Positions 59,680 through 64,000 of a stretch of 64,000 bases of DNA are shown here, one piece after another (positions within the stretch are counted from its first letter, which is position 1; each line of letters starts with the position of its first letter). The stretch is from the NCBI RefSeq assembly GCF_027580225.2, contig NC_073354.2:23085001-23149000 (forward strand), given 5' to 3'. The notes beneath the pieces are model-generated. The model saw nothing but the letters and a program-made list of their open reading frames with translations. It did not search any database and was not told where the DNA came from. The stretch is from Misgurnus anguillicaudatus (lineage: Eukaryota; Chordata; Actinopteri; Cypriniformes; Cobitidae). Made by a program: the position numbers and the translations under genes.

Positions 59680-62212
59680 CATATAAGCTGCTGTATTGAA
59701 AAGTTACTCATAACTTACAAGTTGAGCTGCCAATGATCACCAAACATTCAGTTTGACAAATATCTGTGTTAATGACTTGAACCACTAGATGGCGCTGATC
59801 ATACAGAGTTTCACAGAAATAAGGAAGGCGGGGTCCTCTTAACATACAGTATTTACTCCTCCTGAAAAAAGCCCATCACACGAACAAATGAAACAAATGT
59901 GTAAACTTTTCCTTACTAATATCAGCTCTCTTAATTTTAATAATCAAAAGTATGGAAAATTTTATAATAATTTAAGCTATTTTGATTACATGCACTATGT
60001 GGCAAAACATTACACACATGGCAGATGTTTTTATCTAAAGTAAATTCAATTTAAACTTTTTTTCATTATATGTTTTTCATGAAAATGAAACCCATGCCAT
60101 TTGCTCTTTAAATTAATGTTATACTAACTGAGCTACAGGAACACTTTAAAGGGTTAGTTCAGCCCAAAATGATTATCTTTTTTATTATTATTACCATTAT
60201 AAAGTTTGAAACAGTCAGGACATTTTCTAATATAACTTTAATTTTGTTTGTCTAAAAAAGATAATGAAGAGGTGTGTAAACTTACGAGCAGAATTGTAAA
60301 CTACAGCCATCATGGAAATGAATATGAATCAGCTTCAATGAGAGATTTTAATGTTCATAGTTTTGCTTAGATATAACATACAGTACACACAGATGTATAT
60401 TTCCAACAGCATTTCACTGCTTTTAATGTACTTTATCATTAAAGTGAAATACATTCGTCCTGTCAAGGTTAATCCACTGGGGCTTTAAAAATTCAATATT
60501 TGATCAGTGAATTACCCAGAATCCTCTGGGAGTCCTCAAAAGCAGAGGCATGTTATCAAAGCATTTTTAAGATCTGTTAGAAATGAACTCTTTGTCTTCC
60601 CATTCCTGGTACTTAATCATATTGAAAGGGCACAGGGATACAGGAGAGATGGGAGGTGGGATATTTAAGTGCTTTTTAAAAGAGCCCCACTTCCATCTTT
60701 CCCTGCATAATTCAGAGAGGTTCATAGGATGCGATTATCCAGGCCCTTTGCACACACCTGCTCCAGAAAGCCCTTGTACACAACCTCTCACCCTTGAGCA
60801 TGCACTTCTTGGGTCTCTTGTCACTTAACTAAATCAATCTTTTTTAAATCTAGTAGTCTTCAGAGTTGTCTATTTGAATATTTTATCCACGTGACAGACA
60901 TGAATTGTGAGGCTAAATGGTCGTCTTGTGTGTGTCGTTCTGTAGCGCTCAGTATAATGAGGAGTGATTGGGGAGCGCTGTGTGTATGAATATGAGATGA
61001 TGGTCTGCAGCATTGGCATGGCAGTGCTCATATTATCTTGCCTATTAAAAGCCTGTTCATTTCCATTTCATTAGGCATAATGCATGCATCTCAAAAGTAT
61101 TGTTATCTCCCTGTTTCTCTTTACATAAATGTAGATATGTGTTTGTAATGAGGTGTATATGTACAGAGTCACAGAAGTCTCATGTTATTGACGCAGGGAG
61201 TGTCCACTTGGTACTTCCTGGCATCATCACACCCTGTCTCCACAGCAACAGTGATTCCATCTCCTCCCTAAGGAGGAAACCTCTGAGGACTGCTGAGTGA
61301 TGCTGTAAATCTCTCACATGGTTGTAGATGGCTTTGACTATTTTATTTCAGATTTCTGAAATTTAATGAGTAGTCATATACAGTGTCCTGTAAGAGGTCT
61401 GTTGTTTTCCAGGATTTTATGGCTGCTTATGGATTTGTTGGATATAGCTTTATATTTGCATTTATGTATTTTGCAGATATATTTGCTAAAATGGTCATCC
61501 AAGCTATTTTGTGTTCCTGTGAATTTGAGCCCATAGCTTGAAATCACCAACCCAAGCTTCACTATTTGAGCTTAATTATACATTTTCCATTGAGCACTTC
61601 TTTCCATCTACAATCACAAATATGGATCAGTTTCCTCCATTGGAATCAGCCCTATTTACCCCTGTCCCCAGCAATCTTCCCCATGATGATTATAAGCTCA
61701 ATGGAAAATCCAGACGGATGCTGACAGACGCTGGTTATTATCTTCTAATCAGACCTAGACACTGTTGATCACAGATTGACGCCCCCCCCCCTCGATATGG
61801 TCGGGACACTTTTGATTGGCCAGTAAACAATTGACAGAGGGCAAGTGGGACACATATTTTTTTGCAAACTAAGCTTTTCATTCACCAGTCCTTTTGCTTT
61901 TGTTTATAAAGGCTTGAGTTTCTGTACGCTAGTACACCCTCCATTAATATGATGTACCTTATTACTGTGGCTTTCAAAGTGACTAAAACTAAAAGCTGTT
62001 ATCATATTTGAGAGGCACTGAGCACTGTAGAATGTATTTACTCAAAATGCATTAATACAATTTTGTTTATTATAATATTGTTTGAGAAAGCTGTTGGCTG
62101 ATTGTGGTTTATTATGTTATGCGATATGTCAATTTGTCCCTTGTCTATAATTTGTCCATATATCTTAAAGGAGAACCACTTCAACTGTATTGAATTCAAT
62201 GAGCTGCATTAT
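59680..62212. other. Mostly unique stretch
   Basis: It has the reversed SINE at 60003-60142 and a GGGTTAGTT terminus at 60149. The parts at 60900-61080 and 61190-61300 are repeat-free and less AT-rich, possibly conserved. No exon supported. Confidence 0.4.
60003..60142 (-). repeat. tRNA-derived SINE copy, reverse orientation
   Basis: AACTGAGCTACAGGAAC at the right is the reversed tRNA-like head, and CATGGCAGATGTTTTTATCT at the left the reversed tail. The middle is diverged. Confidence 0.6.
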
Positions 62213-62455
62213 GGCGCTTTTTCATTGCACAGTACCCCACGGTTTGGGTCGGGTCAGCTTACTTTGGAGGCTTTTCCACTGTGTGCAGTACGCAGTACCC
62301 GGTACTTTGTTTAGTACCACCTCGATTGGGGTTTCAAGCGAGCTGAGCTGATACCATAACACTGTAGATCACTGATTGGTCTGAGAGAATCGTCACTACC
62401 AGCGTCATTGCTATAATGTAAAAGATTAGCTTTACCTTCGTGCTATCCTGCTATG
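62213..62455. mobile_element. GTACC-rich transposon fragment
   Basis: The segment begins GGCGCTTTTTCATTGCACAG and contains repeated GTACC and GTACGCAGTACCCGGTAC words. It looks like one end of a short DNA transposon cut by the foldback element that follows. Confidence 0.4.
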
Positions 62456-63505
62456 GAAGGTATTTTTGGACTTTTTTTAATTAATTAATTAAATTATAAA
62501 ATAATTAATTAAATTATAAAATAAAAAATAAAATCGCAAAATATGTCCCAAATTTGAAAATGAAATGCTAAAATAAAAATTAAAACGTTATATTAAATTA
62601 TTTCGTTTTCATTTTTAACGTGATGAAGCATCATTCCGGCCAAATTGAAAAATTAAATCAAATTGATGATTTGACATTTCATTTTCAATATAATCTTGAG
62701 TCAAGACTGACAATATTAAAATAAAAAGGCAAGCTTGAAAAGGAATCTGTAAATACATTTTTAATTTTGTCCCTATTATTGCTTGGGCATGAATAAAAAG
62801 CCTTTAAAAAAATGTATTTACAGATTCCTTTTCACGCACATTTCACCGTGACAGCGCCACCCGGCACTCGTGGGCCAGTACAATCAACACAGTAGCCTAT
62901 CTGTACAGATATGAAGCTAAGATTCATCCAAACAGTCGCTAAGTTTGGCTAAATGGGTCTAAAAGTCGCTAGATGTAGCAATAAGGTCGCTAAGTTGGCA
63001 AGCAACACAGTCACTGAGTTGGCAACACTGCTTCAGCCAATCCCCCTTTTTTAAGCAAGTAAGCCCCACCCACTGATTAACATTGAATTTGCATACAAGT
63101 TGAAAATAAAAATGAACACGAAAATTAAAACGAAAAAGAAAACCAGAACATAAAATTAAAACTGAACTTTACATTTTAATTTTGTCCCTATTGCTTGGGC
63201 ATGCATAAAAAGCCTTTTAAAAATGTATTTACAGATTCCTTTTCAAGCCTGCCTCTTTATTTTAATATTGTCAGTCTTGACTCAAGACTAGATTGAAAAT
63301 GAAATGTCAAATCATCAACTCAACTTCATCTTTCAATCTGGCCGGAATGACGCTTCATCACGTCAAAAATGAAAATGAAATAATTAAATATAATTTTTTA
63401 ATTTTTATTTTAGCATTTCATTTTCAAATTTGGGACATATTTTGCCATTTTATTTTTTATTTTATAATTTAATTAATTAATTGAAAAAAGTCCAAAAATA
63501 CCTTC
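62456..63505. mobile_element. 1.05 kb foldback element with long inverted arms
   Basis: The arms start GAAGGTATTTTTGGACTTTT and run through AT-rich TTAATTAATTAA into a second inverted block (GTCAGTCTTGACTCAAGACT, then TTGCTTGGGCATGAATAAAAAG on both sides). The centre contains GTCGCTAAGTTGGC-type repeats. No coding capacity. It separates a GTACC-rich fragment at 62213-62455 from unique sequence. Confidence 0.65.
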
Positions 63506-64000
63506 TGCACTGTGCTTTGCTGTAAGTCCCAAACTCCCTTTTAGCGATGAAAAACATCCACAGGTTGATAATCAGGAACACCATACCAGTTTTTTTCCAG
63601 ACTTGCAGTTTGTGGCGGCACATTCGCAACACACACGTCCGCATATATGCTTAACTGCAACTTAAACACTCTTTGCATTCAATGTGTTTCAGTCAAAGAC
63701 TTATGTTTAATTACACGTAGTTGGATTTGCTGGTGAAATCCATATACAGGATAACTCAAAACTTGGTGTATCCATGTCTGATGTGTCCTGAGATACTTAA
63801 CGTGTGTATGCGCACTTGTTTCCATGCATTCTCCTTCATCTGATTGGCTGTGTGCATTGGGGAAATGAAGAGCTTTGTGTTCCTTGTCAGGTCATTGCAG
63901 TGGAACATGCACAGCTGATGAGGTACCTTGAGACCAGAGCTCAAACTAAAGGTTTTCTTCAGTATTTTTAATAATTCCCCTTAGACAGCTGCTGTACATG
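63506..64000. other. Right edge, no gene seen
   Basis: Unique-looking sequence with no supported exon. Any shared downstream exons of the candidate gene would lie beyond this edge. Confidence 0.4.

Overview
The window looks like nuclear DNA from a teleost fish, most likely a cyprinid. The reasons are AT-rich composition, no bacterial-style gene packing, and dense short DNA transposons, many flanked by TTAA, together with tRNA-derived SINEs that end in the tail common in carp-like fish (CTTTGGATAAAAGCGTCTGC followed by AAATGTAAATG). No window-long gene or RNA gene is visible. Most of the sequence behaves as one or more long introns, or as intergenic DNA.

The best gene evidence lies on the + strand. 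Three sites at about 31.1, 46.3 and 50.7 kb each carry an ATG followed by an open frame and a good splice donor. All three reading frames leave the exon in phase 1. This is what alternative first coding exons of one gene would look like, with the shared downstream exons beyond the right edge of the window. The 31.1 kb exon is the best supported: it has a polypyrimidine acceptor, an in-frame stop just before the ATG, 74 codons, a strong donor, and a long UG tract just inside the intron. I do not recognise the protein. Two further sites, at 13,678/13,679 and 35,683/35,684, have a polypyrimidine tract and CAG directly joined to GTAAGT with a long AG-free zone upstream. This is the signature of recursive (ratchet) splice sites in long vertebrate introns.

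Layout. 0-13 kb: intron-like DNA with several transposon fragments, a 0.9 kb TATGGGTGATTCTCAC-ended element at 10.06-10.98 kb and a pair of RFX-like X-boxes at 11.36-11.41 kb. 13-29 kb: a hAT-type MITE with 8-bp target duplication, the first ratchet-like site, a 1.6 kb nested element, a TTAA-flanked foldback element at 22.8-23.6 kb, a 976-bp hAT-type element with perfect 8-bp duplication at 25.6-26.6 kb, and palindromic AGCTGG-rich elements. 29.7-31.4 kb: probable promoter or 5' UTR region and the first candidate coding exon. 31.6-38.7 kb: a second copy of the 10 kb element, SINEs, the second ratchet-like site and a composite element. 39.2-44.5 kb: a 5.3 kb block made almost entirely of 21-bp GATATC-centred repeats punctuated by ACTAGT palindromes, bounded by inverted termini and a 6-bp duplication, with a copy inserted into itself. 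45-64 kb: three more TTAA foldback elements (one nested in another family), other MITEs, a 70-bp AT minisatellite, the two additional candidate first exons, and a 1.05 kb foldback element near the right edge.

The most unusual item is the 39.2-44.5 kb block. It looks like a mobile element whose body has become a quasi-palindromic satellite. The evidence for mobility is an apparent self-insertion with a 7-bp duplication and an intact version of the same target site elsewhere in the block.
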